Assembly (NCBI RefSeq): GCF_042646125.1
Contig: NZ_JBHRSW010000006.1
Span: 62,001-126,000, forward strand
From: Glaciecola flavus
GTDB lineage: Bacteria > Pseudomonadota > Gammaproteobacteria > Enterobacterales > Alteromonadaceae
Length of the DNA stretch: 64,000 nucleotides
Direction: 5' to 3'
A model generated the notes under the pieces. The model was not told the origin of the DNA. It ran no database searches and saw nothing but the letters and a program-made list of their open reading frames with translations. This document shows, in pieces, positions 8,687 through 17,139 of this stretch (within the stretch, counting starts at the first letter, position 1; every line of letters begins with the position of its first letter). Position numbers and translations under genes: made by a program.

Positions 8687-8718
8687 GCCCTTAGCCACTC
8701 TCACGAGTGGTGACGGGC
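8687..8718 (+). terminator. Stem-loop between the transporter ATPase and porin genes
   Basis: GCCC..CCACTC (8687-8700) pairs with GAGTGG..GGGC (8705-8718) around a TCAC loop. No T-run follows, so it is not a classical terminator. It lies 24 bp before the porin start and more likely sets the mRNA ratio by stabilising the 3' end of the upstream message. Confidence 0.45.
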
Positions 8719-8742
8719 GACTAACACTCACTGAGGACTATT

Positions 8743-9951
8743 ATGAACACTTTTTCAAAACGCGTATTAGCGGCATGTGTAACAACTGCTCTTCTGGGCG
8801 GTCTTCAATCAGCGCAAGCTAACGAAACAGTATACGATGCACTCGCTAGCAGTAAAGCATTCGGTAGCTTTGACTTACGCTACGAAACTGTCGAACAAGA
8901 CAATGCACGAAGAGATGCCAGCGCACTCACCCTTCGTTCTCGTTTTGGTTTCAAAACCGGTAGCTTCAAAGGTTTTTCTGCGCATGTAGAAGCAGAAGAC
9001 AACCGAATTGTATTGGGTCAAGGTGACTACAGTGTGCCATTCACTGGATACAATGGCGCCGAATACTCAGTTATTGCCGATCCTGAGCACACAGAACTTG
9101 ATCAGGCATTCGTTCAGTACAAAGGCGGTAAATCAACTTTTAAAGTAGGACGCCAAGTTATCACTCACGATGGGCACAGACACATCGGTCACGTTGGCTG
9201 GAGAAATGACCGTCAAACATTTGATGGTGTGCGCTACGTTTATGCTGATGACGCGTTTAGTTTCGATTACAGCTATCTGACTCAAATAAATCGAATTTTT
9301 GCAGAAGCAGCCGACTTTGACGCCAATAATCACTTGATCAGAGCTAGCTACAAAACCAGCCTAGGAACAGTAGCCGGTTATGCGTACTTATACGATCATG
9401 AAAACCAAGCAACGGGTGCGACCATTTTTGACGCAGAGACTTATGGTGTGCGTTTTAGCGGGCAACAAAAAGCAGACAATGTAAGCTATTTGTATGAAGC
9501 AGAATATGCTACTCAATCAAATGGCGATTTTGATGCTGATTACCTTCACCTATCAGGTGGTGTGGGCTTTAGCGGCGTGACGGCAAAACTTGGTTATGAA
9601 GTACTGGGTTCTGATGACGGACAGTATGGCTTTGCTACTCCTCTTGCTACATTGCATAAGTTCAATGGTTGGGCTGATATTTTCTTAGGCACAGGCGCTG
9701 CCGGTCTAAAAGATACCTACGTTAGTTTAGGCGGCAAATTAGGCCCAGGAAAATTCTTGGCCGTTTACCACTCTTATTCTGCAGACGTATCGTCAGAAAC
9801 AATGGATGACCTTGGTTCTGAAATCAACCTCCAATACTCTGCAAAAATCGGTAAAAACTACAGCGCTGCGATTAAATACGCGAGCTATTCTGCTGATGAT
9901 CGCGCAGTAGACACAGACAAGTTGTGGATATGGTTCAATACTAAATTCTAA
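8743..9951 (+). CDS. Alginate-export-family outer-membrane beta-barrel (putative nitrate porin)
   Basis: A 402-residue protein with a Sec signal peptide (residues 1-26, ending AQA). A beta-barrel follows, rich in alternating aromatic and polar residues and ending in WFNTKF, whose final Phe is the usual assembly signal. The pattern (FGSFDLRYETVEQDN..., VGRQVITHDGHR) fits the alginate_exp/OprB-like porin family. Its position at the end of the nitrate importer operon suggests it brings nitrate across the outer membrane. The name alginate export reflects only the family, and nothing here suggests alginate. Confidence 0.8.
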   Translation: MNTFSKRVLAACVTTALLGGLQSAQANETVYDALASSKAFGSFDLRYETVEQDNARRDASALTLRSRFGFKTGSFKGFSAHVEAEDNRIVLGQGDYSVPFTGYNGAEYSVIADPEHTELDQAFVQYKGGKSTFKVGRQVITHDGHRHIGHVGWRNDRQTFDGVRYVYADDAFSFDYSYLTQINRIFAEAADFDANNHLIRASYKTSLGTVAGYAYLYDHENQATGATIFDAETYGVRFSGQQKADNVSYLYEAEYATQSNGDFDADYLHLSGGVGFSGVTAKLGYEVLGSDDGQYGFATPLATLHKFNGWADIFLGTGAAGLKDTYVSLGGKLGPGKFLAVYHSYSADVSSETMDDLGSEINLQYSAKIGKNYSAAIKYASYSADDRAVDTDKLWIWFNTKF

Positions 9952-10007
9952 TCTTTTGTCGCAAACCGTGTTCTCTGCGGCAACTTAAAGCTTAGTATTT
10001 ACTTTCT

Positions 10008-10034
10008 AGCGGTGCTTATGCACCGCTTTTTTTT
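10008..10034 (+). terminator. Intrinsic terminator of the nitrate transporter operon
   Basis: AGCGGTGC (10008-10015) pairs with GCACCGCT (10020-10027) around a TTAT loop and is followed by an eight-T run. It lies 57 bp past the porin stop and just before the convergent methyltransferase stop. Confidence 0.9.
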
Positions 10035-10052
10035 GCTTAAGTTTCCCACATT

Positions 10053-10715
10053 TTACTTTTTGAATACCATCACATCAGTGTCTTCAAATACTACCGAACG
10101 CCCGTACTTTTTAGCGATGAAACGAAACGTAGCTTTGCAGTAAAAAGCAATGTGGGTAGGATCATTCTTGTAGTGCCAAGTAGTAAATCGGTCTTTATCA
10201 ATCAATAACTTGGTCATCACAACGGCAATTCCCGCCTCAGTTAGCAGAGAAAAGATTTGCTCAAACCCTAATTTAGGCGAAGCAAAGTGCTCAACCACTT
10301 CAGTACAAGTAACAAAGTCGTATTCATTTGCCAAGCATGCGCTGTCAGAAAAATAATAAGGGTCATAGATATCCATTGGGTAGCCCAAACGTTTCATTTC
10401 ACAGGCGAGTGCGGGAGCGGGGCCACAACCAAAATCTAGGCCGCAAACAGTGTCCTCCGACAAGGCTTTTACATGCTTTATTAAAGGGTGGATACTACGA
10501 TACAAAAACCGTAAATATCCCTCATCGTTCAGTGCATTTTCATGTTTGTCGTATTCCGCTTTTTCATCTTCTTTTGATAAATGGTATTGCGGGGGCACAA
10601 AGACCAATTGGCAGTTTTCACACTGATAATACTCTCGACGCTTATCCGCATGATAAAAATCTGTATTTTCACCCAAACACAAGGGGCAATGACTCTGTTG
10701 TTTCAATTGTGACAA
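10053..10715 (-). CDS. Class I SAM-dependent methyltransferase with N-terminal zinc-finger-like motif
   Basis: A 220-residue protein of the Methyltransf_23 type. The N-terminus has two Cys pairs, CPLC (residues 10-13) and CENC near 32-35, that could bind zinc. The SAM site is LDFGCGPAP near residue 93, followed by TCTEVVEHF and DPTHIAFY. The substrate is unknown. The frame has a TGA directly upstream, and no ATG comes before the Cys motif, so translation must begin at TTG (10715 or 10706). An inverted repeat (10716-10748) begins one base before this start, which could limit initiation. Confidence 0.8.
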   Translation of the reverse strand: MSQLKQQSHCPLCLGENTDFYHADKRREYYQCENCQLVFVPPQYHLSKEDEKAEYDKHENALNDEGYLRFLYRSIHPLIKHVKALSEDTVCGLDFGCGPAPALACEMKRLGYPMDIYDPYYFSDSACLANEYDFVTCTEVVEHFASPKLGFEQIFSLLTEAGIAVVMTKLLIDKDRFTTWHYKNDPTHIAFYCKATFRFIAKKYGRSVVFEDTDVMVFKK

Positions 10716-10748
10716 TCAATAATACTCAATTTTTTTGGGTATTATTGA
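10716..10748. repeat. Inverted repeat at the methyltransferase TTG start
   Basis: TCAATAATAC (10716-10725) is complementary to GTATTATTGA (10739-10748) with an A/T-rich loop. It lies downstream of the receptor gene (stop at 10790) and immediately upstream of the methyltransferase start, both read leftward. It could be a weak terminator, an operator, or a hairpin hiding the TTG start. Confidence 0.5.
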
Positions 10749-10789
10749 CTGCCATCCAATAAAAGACAATCTACCAAGGTCTGCTGACC

Positions 10790-12871
10790 CTAGAAACTGA
10801 TTGAAAAGCCGAAAGAGGGAAATACGCCTATCCCCTCTTCGGCACCAATGGTGTAATTTGACAAGGTATCTCCTTCCTTTGCTTCGTAGTAGTAACCAGA
10901 TATATTGTCGCTGGCAAGCGCATTTATTAAGGCAAAGGTCCATGTGGCATCGTAACCGTAATAACGGGTGACGTAATCAGCTTGCAAATCCAGACGACTG
11001 TAATTAGGTAGTTGTCGAGAATTTAATTCTCCGTAAACAGGCAAAAAATTATCGGGAAAATCAGGGTTTTGCTTAATCGCAATAATTGGAGAGTATCTCG
11101 CCCCGCTTCTAAAGGTATAACGTAACCCCAATGACCAAGAATCTGATAAATCGATATTGTAAACCCAATTTATTACTACTGGTGTGTCGAGCTGATAGCG
11201 ATTTGTCACTCTCGTTATTTCATCGGTTCTGTCACTTGTTGACCAACTGACAGACAACCAAGTATGCCAGTCTTGATTGCCTTTCGCCTTTTCTAACAAA
11301 AGCTCCAGCCCTTTTGCTTCGCCAGATACATCATTCGTATACCTCCGTTGCGCAATATCTTTATCTAGCTCAATAGCCCTAGGGTAATGAATGATATCTT
11401 TAAAATAAGCCTCTGCTGATAGGGACCATAAATCGTCAATAGACCAGTTTGTGCCAACGGCTAACTGAGAAGATTCAATCGGCTTCAAATCTGGATTACC
11501 TAAAAGTCGAACAGTATATTCAGCTTCCTGCAATTGACTATACTTGCCGGCTCGGAAGTGAAAGCGCAGATCATTCCGAGGCATCCAATTCAGCCTCACG
11601 CGAGGCATAATATAACGTGAATCTGAGTAGTTTTCTTTTTCTGCTCGTAGGCTACTCGTTAATTGCCAATCTGGGTGTAAAGTCCAAGTATCCTCTATAT
11701 ATCCTGACATAATGGCAATGTCTAAGGTGTCTCTATCTTGAATTCTGTCGCCCTTTTGATCAACGCAATTGTTTGTCTGTTCAGTACAAAAGTAAGGTAT
11801 CAAATTAATGCTGTAGTCGACCTTGCGCTTTTCTATGTCAAGCCCCGCTTTTAGACCATGCCGTTTAAACCTATTTGTTTTCAAATAAGTACGGAATAAC
11901 CATGTATTTTCGTCCACATCAATAAATTGATTGTCCCCAAAGTATTCGTTTTGCGTTTCTGAGACATGAGATACGAGTGAAGAAAACTGATACTGACGAT
12001 TGGGGAAAAAATCCCATCGGATACTTTGGCTATCAAAGGCAGTTTTTCCAAAAGCATCGCCAACAATATCAGGATCAGTGCGCCCCTCTTCTGACTGTTC
12101 TGAAAAGCTCAGGCCTAACTTGTCGCTAGCGCCGCCGAGGGAAAATGTTATTTTATGACTATCGCCGATTAACCATTGGTATTTTCCTTGATAATCATCG
12201 CTTATTGGTGCTTCAAATACCTTGACTCCTTCATCTTCATCCCCCTCAGGAAAAAATAGCTGCAACAAGCTATGACGATACGAAAAATAAAATGCCTGAT
12301 TGTTCGTTACCGAGCCTTCAGTAAAAACACCGACTTTTAAAAAACTGGCGTCTAAAGTTGTCTTTATATTTTGATGCCGAGGGTCTCTCAATTTCACATC
12401 AAATACCCCTCCGGTTGCATCGGAATAAGCAGCACCATATGCAGCAGAGTACAAATCGAAAGAACGCACAAGATTTTTGTTGAATATACTGTCACCAAAT
12501 AGATGAAATATGTACTCGACAGGACTATCGTCGACAAAAAAAGCATTGTCATCAGGTGAAGAGCCTCTGATTGCAGGTTCTCCTCCGTAGTCACCACCTC
12601 CATAAACGACGCCGGGAAGACTAAAAATTGCGGCCAACGGATCGTTATCTATACCCGCTGTGGCCAGTAGCCGTTGCGTTTCTTCTGTTGGCTCAGTACT
12701 GGGACTATTTCGGCTTCCCCTCACGTGTATTTTTTCTATACTGCTAGGTGTTTGTTCCGTTTTCAGCTTTTTTTTTTGTGAGCTAGTTAAAAGCGTTGTA
12801 GCATGAGATTGACTAACTGCATGAGATGAAAAACAAGCACATAGAGCAGCTGTGATAGCAGTGTAACGCAT
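10790..12871 (-). CDS. TonB-dependent outer-membrane receptor
   Basis: A 693-residue receptor with a signal peptide (about residues 1-25) and a TonB-box-like EKIHVRGSR near 45-53. The plug domain (about 60-170) contains LPGVVYGGGDYGGEPAIRGS and VDDSPV. A 22-strand-type barrel follows and ends in FGFSISF. The ligand is not obvious. No siderophore or cobalamin gene lies nearby, and the next gene upstream is divergent (MipA). Its 5' region carries repeated AAAAGTGT boxes (12888-12989) and fold-back element B. Confidence 0.88.
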   Translation of the reverse strand: MRYTAITAALCACFSSHAVSQSHATTLLTSSQKKKLKTEQTPSSIEKIHVRGSRNSPSTEPTEETQRLLATAGIDNDPLAAIFSLPGVVYGGGDYGGEPAIRGSSPDDNAFFVDDSPVEYIFHLFGDSIFNKNLVRSFDLYSAAYGAAYSDATGGVFDVKLRDPRHQNIKTTLDASFLKVGVFTEGSVTNNQAFYFSYRHSLLQLFFPEGDEDEGVKVFEAPISDDYQGKYQWLIGDSHKITFSLGGASDKLGLSFSEQSEEGRTDPDIVGDAFGKTAFDSQSIRWDFFPNRQYQFSSLVSHVSETQNEYFGDNQFIDVDENTWLFRTYLKTNRFKRHGLKAGLDIEKRKVDYSINLIPYFCTEQTNNCVDQKGDRIQDRDTLDIAIMSGYIEDTWTLHPDWQLTSSLRAEKENYSDSRYIMPRVRLNWMPRNDLRFHFRAGKYSQLQEAEYTVRLLGNPDLKPIESSQLAVGTNWSIDDLWSLSAEAYFKDIIHYPRAIELDKDIAQRRYTNDVSGEAKGLELLLEKAKGNQDWHTWLSVSWSTSDRTDEITRVTNRYQLDTPVVINWVYNIDLSDSWSLGLRYTFRSGARYSPIIAIKQNPDFPDNFLPVYGELNSRQLPNYSRLDLQADYVTRYYGYDATWTFALINALASDNISGYYYEAKEGDTLSNYTIGAEEGIGVFPSFGFSISF

Positions 12872-12887
12872 GATTGATTCCCATTAT

Positions 12888-12989
12888 AAAAGTGTGTTTT
12901 CTGGGAAGAATTTTACGGAATGCAAAACAACTGTCTGTTGTAAAAGTGTTGATGGAACATAAGTTTTCTTACAAAGTTTAAACACTTTT
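12888..12989. promoter_or_regulatory. Repeated AAAAGTGT boxes upstream of the TonB-dependent receptor
   Basis: AAAAGTGT occurs at 12888-12895 and AAAAGTGTT at 12942-12950, with its inverse AACACTTTT at 12981-12989. ACAAC...GTTGT (12927-12941) forms another small palindrome. This arrangement just upstream of the receptor start (12871) resembles operator sites, but I do not recognise the regulator. It is not a clear Fur box. Confidence 0.4.
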
Positions 12990-13058
12990 GCGGATAACAC
13001 ATATGTAAGCCATCACAGTATATTGTTAATATACAATTTCGATTTACTAAGGCAGAAC

Positions 13059-13166
13059 GGGGATTATCCTTTGCGACCAATCGCCTACTAGAATCATAAT
13101 TTGTTTTTCATGGATGAAAAACAAATTATGATTCTAGTAGGCGATTGGTCGCAAAGGATAATTCCC
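13059..13166. repeat. Fold-back element B: 53-bp hairpin with a two-base loop
   Basis: 13059-13111 is complementary to 13114-13166 with a single G-T mismatch, leaving only GG as loop. The tip TTTTTCATGGATGAAAAA is the reverse complement of stem-loop II of the element at 23347-23398. Stem-loop I is missing. It lies in the divergent promoter region between the TonB-dependent receptor and MipA genes, ending 18 bp before the MipA start. Confidence 0.9.
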
Positions 13167-13184
13167 TTATCTATTCTGGAGAGA

Positions 13185-14030
13185 ATGCGTATCTTTTCAA
13201 TACAAAATAAAATTGGAGGCTTGCTTTGCCTGATGATGATGTCAGGGTTCGCCGCAGCCTCTTCAGATACTGATGACGGATTGCAATGGAATGTTGAAAT
13301 CGCTGCTGCGCTCATTTCTGATCCATCAAACATTATTGGTGCTGAACAGAAAGACGCGTCAAATTATTTGGGCGCAACGGTCATTCTCGATCTTTATTAC
13401 AAAGGTTTTTTCATTGAGTCCAATCGCCATCGACTCAACTATCACTTATTGCCGACTGACATCGGCTACGAACTTGTCTCTGCCGAAGACTATGAAATCG
13501 ACTTACTCGCTCGCTCTTACATCAAAGGATTCAACGAGAGGAGTGCTGGCCTTATTTTCGATAAAAGTATTGAAGAACTCAAAGGCATTGACTCAAGAGA
13601 CGAATTCCTCCTGCAAGGACTTCGATACACAGCTTATTTAAATGAAGACGTGTATTGGCTGAGTTTTGGTATAGATATACTTGATGGTGTGCACCATGGC
13701 TGGGTGCTCGACGGTTTTTACGCATCGACCTACCATCTAAGAAACTGGGACGTGCAACTGGGTGCAGGTGCAACCGTTTTTTCAGCCAATATGAACCAGT
13801 ACTACTTTGGTGTTGAAACACATGAAATCAGCGAAAACCGGCCTTATTATTCACCAAACGCTGGCTACAGAGGAGAACTAGAAATCAGTGGACGATACCC
13901 AATTAGCGAAAGCTGGCTATTAACCACTGGTCTTACACTCAGTCATTACTCAAAAAGCATTTTCGATAGTCCGTTAACGACTAGAAGAAATGTATTGCGC
14001 TATGTGCTAAGTGTGAGCTATGTATTTTAA
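13185..14030 (+). CDS. MipA/OmpV family outer-membrane protein
   Basis: A 281-residue beta-barrel with a signal peptide (FAAASS near residue 25) and a C-terminus YVLSVSYVF ending in Phe. The body matches the MipA/OmpV pattern, with GATVILDLYYKGFFIES and SPNAGYRGELEISGRY. Members act as scaffold or as envelope proteins, and several are induced by antibiotics or metals. The start at 13185 has a GGAGAG site. An in-frame ATG further upstream lies in the stem of fold-back element B and would prepend 28 residues before the signal peptide, so it was rejected. It overlaps the DUF3019 gene by 11 bp. Confidence 0.82.
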   Translation: MRIFSIQNKIGGLLCLMMMSGFAAASSDTDDGLQWNVEIAAALISDPSNIIGAEQKDASNYLGATVILDLYYKGFFIESNRHRLNYHLLPTDIGYELVSAEDYEIDLLARSYIKGFNERSAGLIFDKSIEELKGIDSRDEFLLQGLRYTAYLNEDVYWLSFGIDILDGVHHGWVLDGFYASTYHLRNWDVQLGAGATVFSANMNQYYFGVETHEISENRPYYSPNAGYRGELEISGRYPISESWLLTTGLTLSHYSKSIFDSPLTTRRNVLRYVLSVSYVF

Positions 14031-14427
14031 ATATTTCAGTTTCATTCTATTGCTATTGGTTAGTGCTGCCTCAAATGCCGACAATAGCGATTTAACATTA
14101 TCGGCACATGGGCTTGAGATAAAACCCAATAAATGCGTTGCCTTAAATGAAGGGCGGGCATGCTACACAGAGGTAAGTATTTCATGGCATACCGAAACCG
14201 CAGACGAATATTGCCTCATACAGATCAATTCGCTTGCCGAAGAAAAGCAATTTGGCTGTTGGTTCGCGCGTAAAAATGGCACTATAACGATAGACTTAGC
14301 GCTTGAGCACAGTGTGGATTTCCAATTAGTACGCAAAAACAATCAAGAAGTACTTGCATCAACGACGTTTCAGGTCAGTTGGTTGTATGAGTCTAGGCCA
14401 AGAAAACGCCGTTGGCGGTTGTTTTAA
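14020..14427 (+). CDS. DUF3019 domain protein, exported
   Basis: A 135-residue protein with a signal peptide (residues 1-20, ending SNA). The body contains the DUF3019 pattern LEIKPNKCVALNEGRACYTEV, with Cys pairs likely to form disulfides. Its function is unknown. In Alteromonadales and Shewanella (from memory) DUF3019 genes sit between MipA and an RstAB-like two-component pair, exactly as here, so it is probably part of an envelope stress module. The tail is very basic (RPRKRRWR). Confidence 0.72.
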   Translation: MYFKYFSFILLLLVSAASNADNSDLTLSAHGLEIKPNKCVALNEGRACYTEVSISWHTETADEYCLIQINSLAEEKQFGCWFARKNGTITIDLALEHSVDFQLVRKNNQEVLASTTFQVSWLYESRPRKRRWRLF

Positions 14428-14451
14428 AAAAGTGGAGTCATAGGATAGCCC

Positions 14452-15162
14452 ATGAAAGAGTATGCAAAAATATTACTGGTTGAAGATGATGCTTCGCTCG
14501 CACAATGGGTGAAAGAATATTTGCAACAACAAGGTTTTTTGGTCGATCACTTAGCTTCTGGCGATATCGTTGTCGAGCACCTCAACAAGGGAAACTACGA
14601 TTTAGTGTTACTGGATGTGATGCTGCCGGGTCTTGATGGCATAGAGGTGTGTAAACAAGTGCGTCGTTTCTCTGCTATTCCAATTATCATGATGACGGCA
14701 AGAGCGGACGAATTTGATGAGGTTATTGGTATTGAAGTTGGTGCAAATGATTACGTTATAAAGCCTGTCAGGCCTCGTGCACTCTTAGCCAGAATCAAGG
14801 CAATGTTGCGCAATCTTAACAATACCTCCGACATTCACCTACCGGTAAAAGAACTAAAATTTGGTGAATTATGTCTACATTGGGATTTTAAGCGTGTTGA
14901 TTACAAAGGGGAACGTATTGACCTGTCAATGAGTTTGTTTTCATTGCTTTGGCTGCTGGCATCAAATGCAGGTAAAGTCGTCGATAGGGATCTCGTTTTT
15001 CAGGAATTAAAGGGGAGAGAGTACGATGGCCTCGATCGTCGCTTTGATGTCATGATTTCTACTTTGCGACGCACTTTTAACGATAATCCGCAAAAACCAG
15101 AAAAAATCAAAACGGTCTGGGGTAAAGGTTATTTATTTGTACCCGACATGTGGAACGACTAG
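14452..15162 (+). CDS. OmpR-family response regulator (RstA-like)
   Basis: A 236-residue DNA-binding response regulator. The receiver (1-120) has the acidic pair EDD near residue 11, the phosphoacceptor Asp in LVLLDVMLPGLDG near 55, Thr in MMTAR and Lys in VIKPV. The C-terminal winged-helix domain (about 135-232) includes LDRRFDVMISTLRR and the end VWGKGYLF. It is 24 bp after the DUF3019 gene and 15 bp before its kinase, so it probably controls the MipA/DUF3019 genes in front of it. Confidence 0.9.
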   Translation: MKEYAKILLVEDDASLAQWVKEYLQQQGFLVDHLASGDIVVEHLNKGNYDLVLLDVMLPGLDGIEVCKQVRRFSAIPIIMMTARADEFDEVIGIEVGANDYVIKPVRPRALLARIKAMLRNLNNTSDIHLPVKELKFGELCLHWDFKRVDYKGERIDLSMSLFSLLWLLASNAGKVVDRDLVFQELKGREYDGLDRRFDVMISTLRRTFNDNPQKPEKIKTVWGKGYLFVPDMWND

Positions 15163-15177
15163 TGATCTGATCAACAT

Positions 15178-16482
15178 ATGAAGAAGATTTATCTCGGCAT
15201 CGTATTGACCGTAGTGATGGCTCTATTTGTAGTTGGATGGGCAATCGATCAATTTGCAGCATTTAACATGGACGAAAAAGACAACGATGCAAAAATTTAC
15301 GACAGTCTAATACGCACGCTTGCTATTGCTTTGGACGAACGACCTGAAACAGAGATATCTGCCTATCTCAAGCTTGTTTCAAATGAAACGAGCTTAAATT
15401 TTAACATAGAACAACTAGACAGTATTGCTTTGCCCTCAAGCCTGCGCGACACGCTTGACAAAGCAGAGGTACTCAGTCTGCAAACTGAAGCCAGTATTTT
15501 TTACCTATACAAACTTAACACTCACCCCAATACCCTGTTGAGCCTCACCGTACAAAACACTAATGAAGAGACAAGTTATGTCAATCTTGCCCTGACGCTA
15601 AGTTTATATATTGGTATTTCGATTGCCTTGATCGCTTGGTTGTTACCCCTTACGCGCAGACTTTCAACTTTGGATGCCACTGCCGATGCATTTGGAAAAG
15701 GTAAACTAGATAGCCGAATCAAACCTGTATCTTGGTCATATATTTCAAGTATTGAAAAGAACTTTAACCGTATGGCCACACAAATAGAAAAGCTCGTTGC
15801 AGATAACAAAATGCTGGCGGGTAGCTTGTCTCACGACCTTCGTACACCTCTGTCCTGCTTGCGCTTTGGTATTGAGGCAGTGAAAGATTGCGATAGTGTT
15901 GCTGAACAAGCAAGTATATTTGAACGCATCGACGACGAACTAAATAGAATGGAAGCTATGCTCGATGCATTTTTAAACTACGCGTCGATGGAACGCCAAG
16001 GTATCAATTTGAATCTCTCGAATGTAGATATTGGGCAACTACTGATGGATTTACAAGCTGAACTCTCCCCTTTAGCCCAATCTAAAGGTATAGAAATCAA
16101 AATACATCGCGAGATGGATATCGCCATTGAAGTAGATCGGCATTGGTTGGGGCGTGCGATCATGAATTTGATAAGTAATGCAATCGACTATGCAAAAACT
16201 GAAATAACTGTTGAGGCAAGTTGTAGCCATTCACGTTTTACCCTGTCTGTAAAAGATGACGGAGAAGGCATACAAGAAAGTGCGATACAAACTATATTTG
16301 AGCCTTTTACTAAAGGGGATAGTGCGAGAAATAGAGCAAGCAACAAATTTGGCTTAGGATTAGCCATTGTTAAACGCGTTGTTGAATGGCACAACGGACA
16401 AGTAAAAGCCGCAAATATAGCCGCCAAAAACGGAGCGTGTTTTAGCTTTAGCATTCCCTTACAACAGGGCAATGCAACTTAG
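15178..16482 (+). CDS. Sensor histidine kinase (RstB-like)
   Basis: A 434-residue membrane kinase. It has a membrane span at residues 5-25, a periplasmic sensor of about 115 residues, and a second span near 142-158. A HAMP region follows, then the H-box LSHDLRTPLSC near 217-227, N-box NLISNAIDYA, G1 DDGEGI and G2 FGLGLAIVKRVVEWH. It is the partner of the preceding regulator. The signal is unknown; the neighbouring envelope proteins suggest outer-membrane or antimicrobial stress. Confidence 0.9.
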   Translation: MKKIYLGIVLTVVMALFVVGWAIDQFAAFNMDEKDNDAKIYDSLIRTLAIALDERPETEISAYLKLVSNETSLNFNIEQLDSIALPSSLRDTLDKAEVLSLQTEASIFYLYKLNTHPNTLLSLTVQNTNEETSYVNLALTLSLYIGISIALIAWLLPLTRRLSTLDATADAFGKGKLDSRIKPVSWSYISSIEKNFNRMATQIEKLVADNKMLAGSLSHDLRTPLSCLRFGIEAVKDCDSVAEQASIFERIDDELNRMEAMLDAFLNYASMERQGINLNLSNVDIGQLLMDLQAELSPLAQSKGIEIKIHREMDIAIEVDRHWLGRAIMNLISNAIDYAKTEITVEASCSHSRFTLSVKDDGEGIQESAIQTIFEPFTKGDSARNRASNKFGLGLAIVKRVVEWHNGQVKAANIAAKNGACFSFSIPLQQGNAT

Positions 16483-16496
16483 GACGGAGCCCCCTA

Positions 16497-16532
16497 AAAA
16501 AACAGCCAAACTCAAAAGAGTTTGGCTGTTTT
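16497..16532. terminator. Bidirectional terminator between the kinase and a convergent gene
   Basis: AACAGCCAAACTC (16501-16513) pairs with GAGTTTGGCTGTT (16518-16530) around AAAA. It has A-runs on the left and T-runs on the right, so it works for both converging transcripts. Confidence 0.9.
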
Positions 16533-16565
16533 ATCAAATTTTAAAATACGACTATCTTATAAAGA

Positions 16566-17036
16566 TTAGTCTGCAGACGGACGAACAATAACGTCACGGT
16601 TTGCGTATTGTTTAACAAACTTTTTAAGAGGCTTAAAGTTACACATTACGGTTTCATTTTCAAAGCCGTACTTTTGTCTTGCTGCATCTTCACCTAATAC
16701 AACTGCGTCCATACATAGTTTTGACTCGACATTGCTGTTTTCTGCTACAAGGGCAATCACTTGCTCAGCTTCGTCTTCACTTGATTCTACATGATACTGC
16801 TTGGCAAAAGACGTGATTGACATGCCGTTACAGAATACTGAGAACACAAAACGTTTATAGTTTTGGTTGTTTCCTTCAATAAAATCCTTGGCCGCATCCA
16901 TACCATCAACAGCAGCAATTTTACATGCTTGGGTTTCAAAGTTGTCATCCACTGCTTTGAATACAACATTTGAAGCAGAAGCACTAAGTGAAGCAAATGA
17001 TAAAACAGCAACAGTAGCGATTGTAGATAGTTTCAT
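16566..17036 (-). CDS. Small exported protein with two internal repeats (DUF3718-like)
   Basis: A 156-residue protein with a signal peptide (1-22, ending SASA). The mature part is a tandem duplication: residues about 24-82 and 90-145 each contain an E-x3-C-x3-A segment, a second Cys about 30 residues later, and end in KQY. It resembles the DUF3718 family of Alteromonadales and Shewanella, whose function is unknown. The conserved Cys pairs suggest disulfides in the periplasm. The ribosome-binding site is AGGAG, and three HexR-like sites lie in the upstream region. Confidence 0.65.
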   Translation of the reverse strand: MKLSTIATVAVLSFASLSASASNVVFKAVDDNFETQACKIAAVDGMDAAKDFIEGNNQNYKRFVFSVFCNGMSITSFAKQYHVESSEDEAEQVIALVAENSNVESKLCMDAVVLGEDAARQKYGFENETVMCNFKPLKKFVKQYANRDVIVRPSAD

Positions 17037-17124
17037 AGGTGGCTCCTAAAATTTCAAAAAAATATATTTAATTACTTAACTGACTATCATTATCGACAAA
17101 AATTTCGATTGCTCAAGCTTTTTC

Positions 17125-17139
17125 TGTAATTAAATTACA
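17125..17139. promoter_or_regulatory. HexR-type operator (exact consensus)
   Basis: TGTAATTAAATTACA matches the HexR consensus TGTAATWWWATTACA exactly. HexR is the RpiR-family repressor of central sugar metabolism in gammaproteobacteria. The site lies about 90 bp upstream of the DUF3718-like gene start. A weaker copy, TGTAATTTAGCTACA (two mismatches), follows at 17176-17190. Confidence 0.6.

Noticed and set aside
13101..13184. Upstream ATG that would extend the MipA/OmpV protein by 28 residues
   Set aside because: It lies in the stem of fold-back element B, places extra residues before a normal signal peptide, and has no ribosome-binding site; the ATG at 13185 has GGAGAG.
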